DNA of 64,000 nt from JANMOK01 sp031415055. GTDB lineage: Bacteria > Pseudomonadota > Alphaproteobacteria > Rhodobacterales > Rhodobacteraceae. Of this stretch, positions 49,921-58,179 are shown piece after piece; positions within the stretch are counted from its first letter, which is position 1; each line of letters begins with the position of its first letter. The position numbers were made by a program, and so were the translations under genes. Under the pieces are notes generated by a model. It did no database searches and had not been told where the DNA came from. It saw only the letters and a list, made by a program, of their open reading frames with translations. The DNA lies in contig JANOQZ010000024.1 in the NCBI GenBank assembly GCA_031415055.1, positions 1 to 64,000 on the forward strand, written 5' to 3'.

Positions 49921-50262
49921 CGATATTTCAATTCCGTCTCGCACAGCATTGAAAAAGCACGAGTTCGCGCCCGTATGACACGCGGGGCCAGACTGATCGA
50001 CGATCAGCAGCAACGAATCCCGGTCGCAATCCACCCGCATCTCCACCAATTTCTGCACATGCCCCGAAGTCGCCCCCTTACGCCAAAGTTCCTGCCGCGA
50101 CCGTGAGTAATAAGTGACCTCGTCGCTGGCCAAAGTCAGTCCAATCGACTCGACATTCATCCAAGCCAGCATCAAGACCGCGCCTGTTGCATGATCTTGC
50201 GCCACCGCAGGGATCAAGCCGCGGGCATCAAAAACCAATGACGACACATCAAATTCCGCCAT
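49915..50262 (-). CDS. hisI: Phosphoribosyl-AMP cyclohydrolase
   Basis: A 115-residue enzyme of histidine biosynthesis (hydrolysis of phosphoribosyl-AMP ring). The family core is intact: AVLMLAWMNVESIGLTLASDEVTYYSRSRQELWRKGATSGHVQKL and the metal-binding DCDRDSLLLIVDQSGPACHTGANSCFFN. No HisE domain is attached, as in other alphaproteobacteria. It is a lone his gene in this window, facing gluQ; the divergent IscU-like gene starts 77 bases upstream. Confidence 0.94.
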   Translation of the reverse strand: MAEFDVSSLVFDARGLIPAVAQDHATGAVLMLAWMNVESIGLTLASDEVTYYSRSRQELWRKGATSGHVQKLVEMRVDCDRDSLLLIVDQSGPACHTGANSCFFNAVRDGIEISL

Positions 50263-50338
50263 AACCCATGCCTTCCATCTTTCGCATCCCGCGTTTTCAT
50301 CCTATTTATGGGGCCAAGTCACAAATGGAAAGCACCCG

Positions 50339-50779
50339 ATGCCCGCAGATGGGGACCTTCTGAACCTTTATTCGGACCGCATTCTGGCGCTTGCGGCGGC
50401 GATTCCGTTGACCCAACGTCTGGATAATCCGCAGGGCAGTTCGTTCAAACGCTCGCCCCTTTGTGGATCCACTGTCATCGCCGACGTTATAATTACCGAC
50501 GGCAAGATCGCCGAATTTGGCCAGGATGTGAAGGCCTGCGCCCTTGGCCAAGCCTCGGCTTCTATCCTTGGCGCACAGATTATTGGCTGCTCGCAGAACG
50601 AACTCAAAACACTGCGCGACCAGTTACGCCAGATGCTACGCGAAAACGGCCCAGTGCCAGCAGCCCCTTTTGGCGACTACCAGGTTCTTGAACCCGCCCG
50701 CGATTACAAAAACCGCCATGCTTCCATCATGTTGGCGGTTGAAGCGGCGCTCGACGCAATGGACGCAGCGTTGGCATAA
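50339..50779 (+). CDS. Iron-sulfur cluster assembly scaffold-like protein (IscU/NifU N-terminal type)
   Basis: A 146-residue IscU/NifU-like protein. Cys42 (SPLCGS) and Cys67 (VKACALGQASASIL) match two of the three IscU cluster ligands. The third Cys (HC in IscU) is replaced: the region reads NRHASIML with His127. The conserved Asp after the first Cys is Ser. Alphaproteobacterial scaffolds of this kind are usually annotated as iron-sulfur cluster assembly proteins, but the modified ligands leave the function open. Divergent from hisI; ATG with GGAAAG upstream. Confidence 0.8.
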   Translation: MPADGDLLNLYSDRILALAAAIPLTQRLDNPQGSSFKRSPLCGSTVIADVIITDGKIAEFGQDVKACALGQASASILGAQIIGCSQNELKTLRDQLRQMLRENGPVPAAPFGDYQVLEPARDYKNRHASIMLAVEAALDAMDAALA

Positions 50780-50822
50780 AAAAACGCGGCATCAACACGA
50801 CGCGGCGTAAGTGGCGTTCCGG

Positions 50823-50857
50823 GTTTGATTGGGTGAGGTCAGGAAACCCGATCAAAC
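50823..50857. terminator. Hairpin between IscU-like gene and small membrane-protein ORF
   Basis: A 12-bp inverted repeat (GTTTGATTGGGT / ACCCGATCAAAC) with one G-U wobble and an 11-base loop lies between two convergent stop codons. No clear T-tract is present; it may end transcription from both sides. Confidence 0.5.
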
Positions 50858-50873
50858 AGCAGTCCGCAGGCAA

Positions 50874-50996
50874 TCAAATTAATGTTGGAAGCGACAGCCC
50901 AACGAATATTAAAACAAACAGCGCGGCAACCCCGGCGGCATCTTCAAAAACCAATCGCGGTGAGGAATATAGCGTTTTGCGAATTGTAGCAACCAT
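50874..50996 (-). CDS. Small 40-residue membrane protein
   Basis: A short frame, MVATIRKTLYSSPRLVFEDA then AGVAALFVLIFVGLSLPTLI, with a basic amphipathic start and one membrane span. GGAG lies 9 bases before the ATG. It fills the 311-base gap between the IscU-like gene and recG. The basic N-terminus plus one span, the good ribosome site and the isolated position suggest a real small protein; I cannot name the family. Confidence 0.6.
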   Translation of the reverse strand: MVATIRKTLYSSPRLVFEDAAGVAALFVLIFVGLSLPTLI

Positions 50997-51090
50997 AGGT
51001 TGAATCTCCAATTGAAGTCCCACTCAGTTAACTATTTGTTCACTGTTTGATCTTATTCGTCAAGCGAAAAATAGAACATAGGCGGAACAT

Positions 51091-53181
51091 TCATCCAACC
51101 TGAAGTTTCAAAACGTCGCGATCCTTGTCCATCAGATACAACAAAACCCGCGCCGCTTGGCCGCGTTCGTCCTTCAATTCCGGGTCTTGATGCAACAAAA
51201 ACCGTGCATCGTCTTGCGCCGCCTTCATCAAATCCGCCTGCAATTCCACATCGGCAATGCGAAATTTTGGCAGGCCAGATTGTTGGACCCCCAACAAATC
51301 CCCCGCCCCGCGCAGCCGTAAATCTTCCTCGGCAATGCGAAACCCATCTTCAGTTTCGCGCATCACCGACAACCGCGCCATCGCCGCGTCGCCCAGTGGC
51401 GCATCATAAATCATCAGGCAAGTCGAGGCCGCCTCACCCCGACCGACCCGCCCGCGCAATTGATGCAATTGTGCGAGGCCAAAGTGCTCAGCCCCTTCAA
51501 TTACCATGATTGAAGCATTGGGCACGTCGACCCCCACCTCAATCACCGTTGTTGCCACCAGCAGTTTCACGTGGCCAAGCTGAAACGCCGCCATCGCCGC
51601 GTCTTTTTCCGACGGTGGCAATTGTCCGTGCACCAGTCCCACATTTTCCGCCCCCAATGCCAGCTTCAGCGCCTCAAACCGCGCCACAGCAGCGGTCAGT
51701 TCCACAGTTTCGGATTCCTCAACCAACGGGCACACCCAATAGGCTTGCCGCCCCTCCGCCAGCGCCTTGCGCAAATGATCCACAACCTCATCCAAGCGAC
51801 CGTTGGAAATCAACGCCGTCTGCACCGGTTTTCGCCCCGGCGGTTTTTCATACAGAATTGATAGGTCCATATCGCCGTATTGCGCCAAAGTCAGCGACCT
51901 TGGAATTGGCGTCGCCGTCATCACCAGCACATCGACAGCCTCGCCCTTCGCAGTCAATTCCATGCGTTGATGCACGCCAAAGCGGTGCTGTTCGTCGACC
52001 ACCGCCAGTCGCAAGGCGGCAAATTCCACATCGCGTTGAAACAAGGCATGCGTGCCAACCGCGATTTGGCAGGTTCCGTCAGCAAAGGCGACCAGCTTTG
52101 ACCCCCGTTCCAGCCCCTTGTCGCGTCCGGTCAGAATCATCAATTTCACCCCCGCCAATTCGGCCAATGGGCGCAGGCTTTCGTAATGTTGGCGTGCCAA
52201 TATTTCGGTAGGCGCCATCATCGCCGCCTGCCCGCCTGCCTCGACCGCAACCAGCATCGCCATAAACGCCACCAAGGTTTTGCCCGACCCAACATCGCCT
52301 TGCAGCAGCCGGCTCATCCGTAACGGCGCGGCCATATCGGCGGTAATCTCGGCAATCGCCTGTGTTTGCGCCGCAGTCGGGCGATAGGGCAATGACGCCA
52401 AAACTTTAGCCGACAATTCCCCATCGCCCTTGGTGACAAACCCTTTGACCCGACGAAAACGGTCTCGCGCAATCGCCAAGGTCAATTGATGCGCAAATAA
52501 TTCGTCATAGGCCAGCCTAGAGCGTTCCACCGTCAAAGGCGAAATTTCCGCATCGGACTTTGGCCCATGTGCCTTGACCAGCGCGGCTTTCCAATCCGGC
52601 CAACCGCGCGTCGCCCGCACCGACGGGTCGATCCATTCGCGCAGGGTCGGCGCGCGCTGCAAGGCCTCGGCCACCGCTTTGCCCATAACCTTTTGTGTCA
52701 CCCCCGCTGTCAGCGGATAGACCGGCTCATATTCCGGCAAATCCTCGATTCCATCGGGTCGTAACACATAGTCCGGGTGGGTCATCTGGGCGATGCCGTC
52801 AAACAACTCAACCCGCCCCGAGATGATGCGCCTTTGCCCCGCCGGAAACTGCTGGCGCAGCCACTCTGCACGCGGATGAAAAAACACCAATTGAAACTCG
52901 GTCAGCGCGTCTTGCACAAAAATCCGATAGGGCGCAGTTTTGGTTTTTCCTGGCTGATGCAGGCCAATCTTTACCTCAACCGTGATGACCGAGGGAAATA
53001 CCGCGCCGCGCACCGACTGGCGAATGCGTCGGTCAATCACCCCGGTTGGCAATGTGAACAACACATCGCGGGGGCGCGTGATGTCGATGTTGGCCAATAA
53101 CAGCGCGGTTTTCGGGCCAATGCCGGGTACCACGCCGATGTCAGCGAACAACGGAAACAGAACCTCCGGTCGGCCGCTCAC
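51091..53181 (-). CDS. recG: ATP-dependent DNA helicase RecG
   Basis: A 696-residue helicase that reverses stalled replication forks and processes recombination intermediates. It has the N-terminal wedge/OB domain (PEVLFPLFADIGVVPGIGPKTALLL), Walker A GDVGSGKT near residue 290, the DEQH box VVDEQHRFG, and helicase C-terminal motifs (TTVIEVGVDVPNASIMVIEGAEHFGLAQLHQLRGRVGRG). I chose GTG 53181, which overlaps the ligA stop (GTGA) and has GGAG 8 bases upstream; ATG 53199 is an alternative. Confidence 0.96.
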   Translation of the reverse strand: MSGRPEVLFPLFADIGVVPGIGPKTALLLANIDITRPRDVLFTLPTGVIDRRIRQSVRGAVFPSVITVEVKIGLHQPGKTKTAPYRIFVQDALTEFQLVFFHPRAEWLRQQFPAGQRRIISGRVELFDGIAQMTHPDYVLRPDGIEDLPEYEPVYPLTAGVTQKVMGKAVAEALQRAPTLREWIDPSVRATRGWPDWKAALVKAHGPKSDAEISPLTVERSRLAYDELFAHQLTLAIARDRFRRVKGFVTKGDGELSAKVLASLPYRPTAAQTQAIAEITADMAAPLRMSRLLQGDVGSGKTLVAFMAMLVAVEAGGQAAMMAPTEILARQHYESLRPLAELAGVKLMILTGRDKGLERGSKLVAFADGTCQIAVGTHALFQRDVEFAALRLAVVDEQHRFGVHQRMELTAKGEAVDVLVMTATPIPRSLTLAQYGDMDLSILYEKPPGRKPVQTALISNGRLDEVVDHLRKALAEGRQAYWVCPLVEESETVELTAAVARFEALKLALGAENVGLVHGQLPPSEKDAAMAAFQLGHVKLLVATTVIEVGVDVPNASIMVIEGAEHFGLAQLHQLRGRVGRGEAASTCLMIYDAPLGDAAMARLSVMRETEDGFRIAEEDLRLRGAGDLLGVQQSGLPKFRIADVELQADLMKAAQDDARFLLHQDPELKDERGQAARVLLYLMDKDRDVLKLQVG

Positions 53182-55283
53182 CCGATCAGCTCCAGCCATT
53201 CGTCTTCGCTCAGCACTTGCACACCCAAGGCCTCTGCTGCCTTCAGTTTTGACCCTGCGCCCGGCCCGGCCACAACAATATTGGTTTTTGCTGAAACCGA
53301 TCCGGCCACCGTCGCCCCCAAACTTTCGGCTTTGACCTTGGCTTCGGCCCGCGTCATCTTTTCCAGAGCGCCGGTGAAAACCACTGTTTTGCCCGCGACG
53401 GGGCTGCCCTCAGTTCTTGGCGCTTCCACATCCTCGACCGTCAGATGCGCCATAAGCCGATCCAGCGCCGCGCGGGCGCGTTCTTCGTGGAAAAAATCGA
53501 CCAGCGATGCGGCTAGAACTTCGCCGACACCATCCAACGCATTCAGACTTTCCCAAGCTTCGCCTTCATGCTCCCTCGCCGCCTCCATCGCAGCGCGAAA
53601 CGCGCTCCACGAGCCATAGGCCCGCGCCAAAAGCAGCGCCGTGCTTTCGCCGGTGTGGCGAATGCCCAAACCGAATATCAACCGATTGAGCGAAACAACT
53701 CGCCTTTCGGCAATCGCGGCAAACAATTTCGCCGTCGATTTCTCGCCATAGCCTTCGCGCAAGCGCAACTCCGCCCCGTGGCGTTCTGCAAGCATGAAAA
53801 TGTCCGAAGGTTCTTTGACCCAACCCTCGGCATGGAACGCCTCAATCTGCTTTGCCCCCAGTCCATCAATATCAAACGCTGTTCGTGAGACGAAATGTTT
53901 CAACTTTTCAACCGCTTGCGCCGCACAGATCATGTCACCGGTGCAACGGGCAACCGCCTCGCCAGGTTCGCGAGTCGCGTCGGAGCCACAAATCGGGCAG
54001 GTTTGCGGAAACACAAACGGCACCGAATCAGGCACCCGTTTGGCGATATCCACATCCATGACTTTGGGAATTACGTCGCCCGCGCGATAAATGCTGACCC
54101 AATCACCCACCCGAATATCGCGCCCTTCGCGGATCATGCCACCGTGACTGTCACGCCCGGCAATATAGTCCTCGTTGTGCAAGGTGGCATTGGAAACGAC
54201 GACGCCGCCAACAGTTACCGGCAAAAGTCGGGCGACCGGTGACAATGCCCCGGTCCGCCCCACCTGAATTTCGATCGCTTCCAGTCGTGTCCAGGCAATT
54301 TCGGCGGGAAACTTATGCGCAATTGCCCAGCGCGGTGTGCTTGATCGAAAGCCAAGCCGGGCTTGATAATCCAGTCGGTCGAGCTTGTAGACGACGCCGT
54401 CAATGTCATAACCCAGAGTTGCCCGCTGCGATTCAATCGCGCGATAATGTGCCAGCATCGCCTCGGCGCCAACCAGGGTGCGGGTCAAGGTATTTGTCTG
54501 AAACCCCAGCGATTCCAAACGCTTCAACGCCGAACTTTGTGTTTCACCCAAAGGTTCCGACACTTCGCCCCAAGCATAGGCAAAGAATCGCAGCGGCCGA
54601 CTGGCGGTGATGGAAACATCCAACTGCCGCAAAGACCCAGCTGCCGCATTGCGCGGATTGGCCAGCAATTTGCCACCCGTCGCCCTTTGCTTGTCGTTGA
54701 GCGCTGCAAAATCATCGTGGCGCAAGTAAACTTCGCCACGCACTTCCAGAATCTCGGGTGCGCCGTGCAAGGTCTGCGGAATGTCGGCAATCGTCTTGGC
54801 GTTAGCGGTGACGTTTTCACCGGTTTCGCCGTCACCCCGCGTTGCCGCTTGGACCAAAATGCCGCTCTCATAGCGTAGCGACAGCGACAGTCCGTCGATT
54901 TTCGGCTCGACGGCAAATGCCAATTCGGCAGTGGCCGGCAAGTTCAAATAGGCACGGATCCCTTCGACAAAATCCGTGACTTCAACATCCGCAAAGGCAT
55001 TAGCCAATGAAAGCATCGGCACGCGATGCCTTATCTTGCTAAAACCAGACTTGACCGGCGCACCAACCCTGTCACTTACCGAATCGCCGCGCTTCAAATC
55101 GGGAAATCGTTGCTCGATTGCCAAGTTGCGCCGTTTCAACGCGTCATATTCGGCATCGGTTATTTCGGGCGCATCCGCCGCATGGTACGCTCGATTGGCC
55201 CGATCCAGTATTTTTGTCAGTCGGCCAAGTTCCTCGACCGCTTGCGTTGCGGTTAATTCCTCGACTTTTGGAAGTTCCGGCAT
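53178..55283 (-). CDS. ligA: NAD-dependent DNA ligase LigA
   Basis: A 701-residue ligase that seals nicks using NAD+. Catalytic Lys128 is in AVEPKIDGLSLSL. The order is Ia/adenylation domain, OB fold, zinc cysteines (CPICGSD...CTGDMICAAQ), helix-hairpin-helix repeats (FDIDGLGAKQIEAF) and a C-terminal BRCT domain (GSPVAGKTVVFTGALEKMTRAEAKVKAESLGATVAGSVS). Length and layout are normal. It is followed directly by recG (4-base GTGA overlap), so repair genes are co-transcribed. Confidence 0.97.
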   Translation of the reverse strand: MPELPKVEELTATQAVEELGRLTKILDRANRAYHAADAPEITDAEYDALKRRNLAIEQRFPDLKRGDSVSDRVGAPVKSGFSKIRHRVPMLSLANAFADVEVTDFVEGIRAYLNLPATAELAFAVEPKIDGLSLSLRYESGILVQAATRGDGETGENVTANAKTIADIPQTLHGAPEILEVRGEVYLRHDDFAALNDKQRATGGKLLANPRNAAAGSLRQLDVSITASRPLRFFAYAWGEVSEPLGETQSSALKRLESLGFQTNTLTRTLVGAEAMLAHYRAIESQRATLGYDIDGVVYKLDRLDYQARLGFRSSTPRWAIAHKFPAEIAWTRLEAIEIQVGRTGALSPVARLLPVTVGGVVVSNATLHNEDYIAGRDSHGGMIREGRDIRVGDWVSIYRAGDVIPKVMDVDIAKRVPDSVPFVFPQTCPICGSDATREPGEAVARCTGDMICAAQAVEKLKHFVSRTAFDIDGLGAKQIEAFHAEGWVKEPSDIFMLAERHGAELRLREGYGEKSTAKLFAAIAERRVVSLNRLIFGLGIRHTGESTALLLARAYGSWSAFRAAMEAAREHEGEAWESLNALDGVGEVLAASLVDFFHEERARAALDRLMAHLTVEDVEAPRTEGSPVAGKTVVFTGALEKMTRAEAKVKAESLGATVAGSVSAKTNIVVAGPGAGSKLKAAEALGVQVLSEDEWLELIG

Positions 55284-55413
55284 GGCTTATCCCAACGGTC
55301 AGTATCCGCCATTAGGGATAAGATCAGCTTGGCAACGCGTCCAGTCTGTTAAGCGGCAAATCACGCTAACCGCCGCTTTTAAGAAGCTCGGGCGCCACCA
55401 CCGGCATAGATCC

Positions 55414-56127
55414 TCATGCCCGCATGGCTAGCCGTCGTTCGGCAATTTGCGGTAACGGTTCGCGCAAAACATAGCCGCGACCCCAAACGGTATCGATATA
55501 ATTCTCACCGCCGGTCGCCTCGCTCAGCTTCTTGCGCAGCTTGCAAATGAACACATCGATGATTTTCAGTTCCGGTTCGTCCATGCCGCCGTAAAGATGG
55601 TTAAGAAACATCTCTTTGGTCAAAGTCGTGCCTTTGCGCAGCGACAGCAATTCCAACATCTGATATTCCTTGCCGGTCAAATGCACCGGCAGGCCGCAGG
55701 CTTCCACGGTTTTGTCGTCAAGATTGACGTTGATTTCGCCCGTTGCAATCACCGATTGAGCGTGACCTTTGGAGCGGCGCACGATCGCGTGGATACGCGC
55801 CACCAATTCATCGCGGTTGAATGGCTTGGTCAGATAGTCATCGGCGCCAAAACCAAAACCTTTCAGTTTGCTTTCCGAATCATCGCTACCCGACAGAATG
55901 AGGATCGGTGTTTCAATGCGCGAAACCCGCAATTGCCGCAAAACTTCCAATCCGTGCATATCCGGCAAGTTCAAGTCCAGCAGGATTATATCGTAATCAT
56001 AAAGCTTTGCGAGGTCGATTCCTTCCTCGCCCTGATCGGTAGCATAGACGTTAAGATTTGCAGAATTCAGCATCATTTCGATGCTTCTGGAAGTAGCCGG
56101 GTCATCTTCAATCAACAAAACACGCAT
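55414..56127 (-). CDS. ctrA: Cell-cycle response regulator CtrA
   Basis: A 237-residue OmpR-type regulator. Receiver Asp51 (IILLDLNLPDMHG) is present, and the winged-helix domain ends with LYGGMDEPELKIIDVFICKLRKKLSEATGGENYIDTVWGRGYVL, which is diagnostic for CtrA. The C-terminus is RRLAMRA; the hydrophobic end resembles the ClpXP degradation tag of Caulobacter CtrA. In Rhodobacterales CtrA is not essential and often controls motility and gene transfer agents. SD AGGAG overlaps a GACTC site (CcrM/GANTC type). It is downstream of sciP on the same strand. Confidence 0.96.
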   Translation of the reverse strand: MRVLLIEDDPATSRSIEMMLNSANLNVYATDQGEEGIDLAKLYDYDIILLDLNLPDMHGLEVLRQLRVSRIETPILILSGSDDSESKLKGFGFGADDYLTKPFNRDELVARIHAIVRRSKGHAQSVIATGEINVNLDDKTVEACGLPVHLTGKEYQMLELLSLRKGTTLTKEMFLNHLYGGMDEPELKIIDVFICKLRKKLSEATGGENYIDTVWGRGYVLREPLPQIAERRLAMRA

Positions 56128-56187
56128 TATGGACTCCTGTCATGGCACTCAAACCCCACCTCGCAGGCAGAGTCTGGTTCACAAAGG

Positions 56188-56202
56188 TTAACCACTCCTT
56201 AC
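56188..56202. promoter_or_regulatory. CtrA-like binding site upstream of ctrA
   Basis: The sequence TTAA-N7-TTAC (TTAACCACTCCTTAC) in the ctrA leader matches the CtrA consensus TTAA-N7-TTAA at seven of eight defined positions; the first half site also reads TTAACC, like known CtrA half sites. It lies about 60-75 bases before the ctrA start codon. Autoregulation is inferred by analogy with Caulobacter. Confidence 0.45.
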
Positions 56203-56230
56203 GTCCCAGAAACAATCTTAATAACACTAC

Positions 56231-56509
56231 CTAAGGTTGTCTATACAATTGTAACTTTGTCGCTTGCAGCGCACCGGCGCCGTGTATCGCCATGGCTTGG
56301 CACCATTCCTGCAATTCTTCGGTGCTCAGCCCATAACGCTCGCAAGCCTTTTCCGCCGACAGCAAGCCGGCGTTAACCGCTTGCACGATTTGACCCTTTC
56401 GTTTGGCCACCCAGCGCGTTGTGCCTGCAGGCGGCAGATCGGACTGAGATATTTTCCGCCCGTCGGGCAATTCGGCAAATCTTGGACCTTCTGACTTTCT
56501 GATAAACAT
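56231..56509 (-). CDS. sciP: CtrA inhibitor SciP (DUF1153)
   Basis: A 92-residue small helix-turn-helix protein of the SciP/DUF1153 family that binds CtrA and limits its target transcription in Caulobacter. The core MFIRKSEGPRFAELPDG and TRWVAKRKGQIVQAVNAGLLSAEKACERYGLSTEELQEWCQA are well matched. I chose ATG 56509 over an upstream in-frame ATG at 56533; AAGGTGG precedes it. It lies directly upstream of ctrA in the same direction, separated by 103 bases that contain the CtrA-like site. Confidence 0.9.
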   Translation of the reverse strand: MFIRKSEGPRFAELPDGRKISQSDLPPAGTTRWVAKRKGQIVQAVNAGLLSAEKACERYGLSTEELQEWCQAMAIHGAGALQATKLQLYRQP

Positions 56510-56616
56510 GTTCCGCCACCTTATCGTCCCCAAGGTCCACTAAAGACCATCGTCGTTAACGCCCTATGAAGCCGCGTCTTGTGAATGAGTAAGATTTTCC
56601 TATATTGCGTCGCATC

Positions 56617-57777
56617 ATGCAGCCAAACACCGCCACTGTTGCCGCAACAAGCCCTGCGCTGAATTCTCTAGGTATCGCCAAACCAGTGGCGCAGACGCGC
56701 GTCTTGGTCGCCATGTCAGGTGGCGTTGATTCGTCGGTCGTGGCGGCAATGCTGGCAGACCAAGGCTATGATGTGGTCGGGATCACTCTGCAGCTCTACG
56801 ACCACGGTGCCGCCTTGGCGAAAAAAGGCGCGTGCTGTGCAGGCAAAGACATCAGTGACGCCCGGCAAGTCGCTGAAACCATGGGTTTTCCCTATTATGT
56901 GCTCGACTATGAAAACCGCTTCCGCGATTCGGTGATCGACGAGTTCGCCGACGCCTATCTGGCCGGGGCGACCCCAGTGCCCTGCATCCGTTGCAACGAA
57001 CGGGTCAAATTTCGCGACTTAATGGAAACCGCGAAAGATTTGGGTGCCGACTGCATGGCCACCGGTCATTATATTCAACGCTTCGACGGCCCTTTTGGCC
57101 CTGAATTGCACCGCGCCGCTGACCCTGCCCGCGATCAAAGTTACTTCCTGTTTTCAACCACCAAACCGCAACTCGATTATCTGCGATTTCCTTTGGGACA
57201 CCTCGAATCCAAAGCGGAAACCCGTGCCTTGGCGCGCAAATATGGGCTGAACGTCGCCGACAAACCCGATTCGCAGGACATCTGCTTTGTCCCTAACGGT
57301 TCATATAGCGCCGTGATCCAGAAACTTCGCCCCGGCGCCGCTGAACCCGGTGAGGTGGTTCACCTCGATGGCCGTGTCTTGGGTCAGCACGAAGGCGTCA
57401 TCCACTATACCGTCGGCCAACGTCGTGGCCTGGGCATAGGCGGTGGCGAGCCCTTGTTCGTGGTCAGACTTGATGCAGACAATCATCGCGTCATCGTCGG
57501 CCCGCGCGACGCATTGGCCAGTCGAAAAGTGCCGCTCAAAGAATTGAACTGGCTTGGTGATTCTCCGTTACACGAAGCGCCACGTCAAGGCTGGGATGTC
57601 GAAGTAAAAGTCCGCTCCACCCGTCCGCCAAAAGCTGGCCGACTGATCCCGCTGTCAAACGGTCTGGCGCATGTTGAGTTATTGGCATCGGAAGAAGGGG
57701 TTTCACCCGGACAGGCCTGCGTATTTTACGCGCCCAATTCCACACGAGTTCTCGGTGGTGGTTGGATCACCAGATAA
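56617..57777 (+). CDS. mnmA: tRNA-specific 2-thiouridylase MnmA
   Basis: A 386-residue enzyme that makes 2-thiouridine at position 34 of tRNAs for Lys, Glu and Gln. The PP-loop motif VLVAMSGGVDSSVVAAMLADQ is near residues 28-48, the first catalytic Cys is in PVPCIRCNERVKF, and the second in DKPDSQDICFVPNGSY. Other motifs are ADCMATGHYIQ and YTVGQRRGLGIGG. The ATG at 56617 was chosen; an in-frame TTG at 56605 is also possible. Divergent from sciP. Confidence 0.95.
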   Translation: MQPNTATVAATSPALNSLGIAKPVAQTRVLVAMSGGVDSSVVAAMLADQGYDVVGITLQLYDHGAALAKKGACCAGKDISDARQVAETMGFPYYVLDYENRFRDSVIDEFADAYLAGATPVPCIRCNERVKFRDLMETAKDLGADCMATGHYIQRFDGPFGPELHRAADPARDQSYFLFSTTKPQLDYLRFPLGHLESKAETRALARKYGLNVADKPDSQDICFVPNGSYSAVIQKLRPGAAEPGEVVHLDGRVLGQHEGVIHYTVGQRRGLGIGGGEPLFVVRLDADNHRVIVGPRDALASRKVPLKELNWLGDSPLHEAPRQGWDVEVKVRSTRPPKAGRLIPLSNGLAHVELLASEEGVSPGQACVFYAPNSTRVLGGGWITR

Positions 57778-57783
57778 GCACAA

Positions 57784-57805
57784 GCCGCGCCCTTTCGGAC
57801 GCGGC
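57784..57805. terminator. Hairpin after mnmA
   Basis: A GCCGCG / CGCGGC stem with an internal CC/GG pair starts 7 bases after the mnmA stop codon, between it and a convergent small ORF. A weak T run follows at a distance; terminator role is likely but not certain. Confidence 0.5.
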
Positions 57806-57817
57806 ATTGGGTGATTT

Positions 57818-57904
57818 TCAGGCTAAGGTCAGCAGGTTCAAACCTGCCAGAAGTACCATCGACGCGATCAAAACAAAAACGGTGTTCGCACTTAACTCGA
57901 TCAT
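57818..57904 (-). CDS. Small 28-residue membrane protein
   Basis: A very short frame starting MIELSANTVFVLIASMVLLA and ending in GLNLLTLA, almost all of it one membrane span. A strong AAGGAG ribosome site lies 7 bases before the ATG. The 402-base gap between mnmA and the M20 peptidase gene holds only this frame, the hairpin above and AT-rich TTAA-containing sequence near 58080-58120; I see no other gene in it. Confidence 0.5.
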   Translation of the reverse strand: MIELSANTVFVLIASMVLLAGLNLLTLA

Positions 57905-58179
57905 CGCTACGCTCCTTAGGCTTGCGTGATTACCGGAAACTGCCTTCCCACCAGCATCCGCAAGAAAGAATTAGGGTCTCATCGTGGGGGCAACAGGTCA
58001 ACAGTATTTTAATCGTTTGGTAAGAATCGTTTAGCGCATGTCGCATGAATGCCGCGTTAACAAATGCATAGCACCACGGCAAAAGTTAATGACGCCTAAT
58101 GATTCCTTAATAAATCACCGCGTGGACAGTGGCCGCCAGGCTGTTAGATTGCCCGCAAAATCACACGAAAGTTGGTGCC

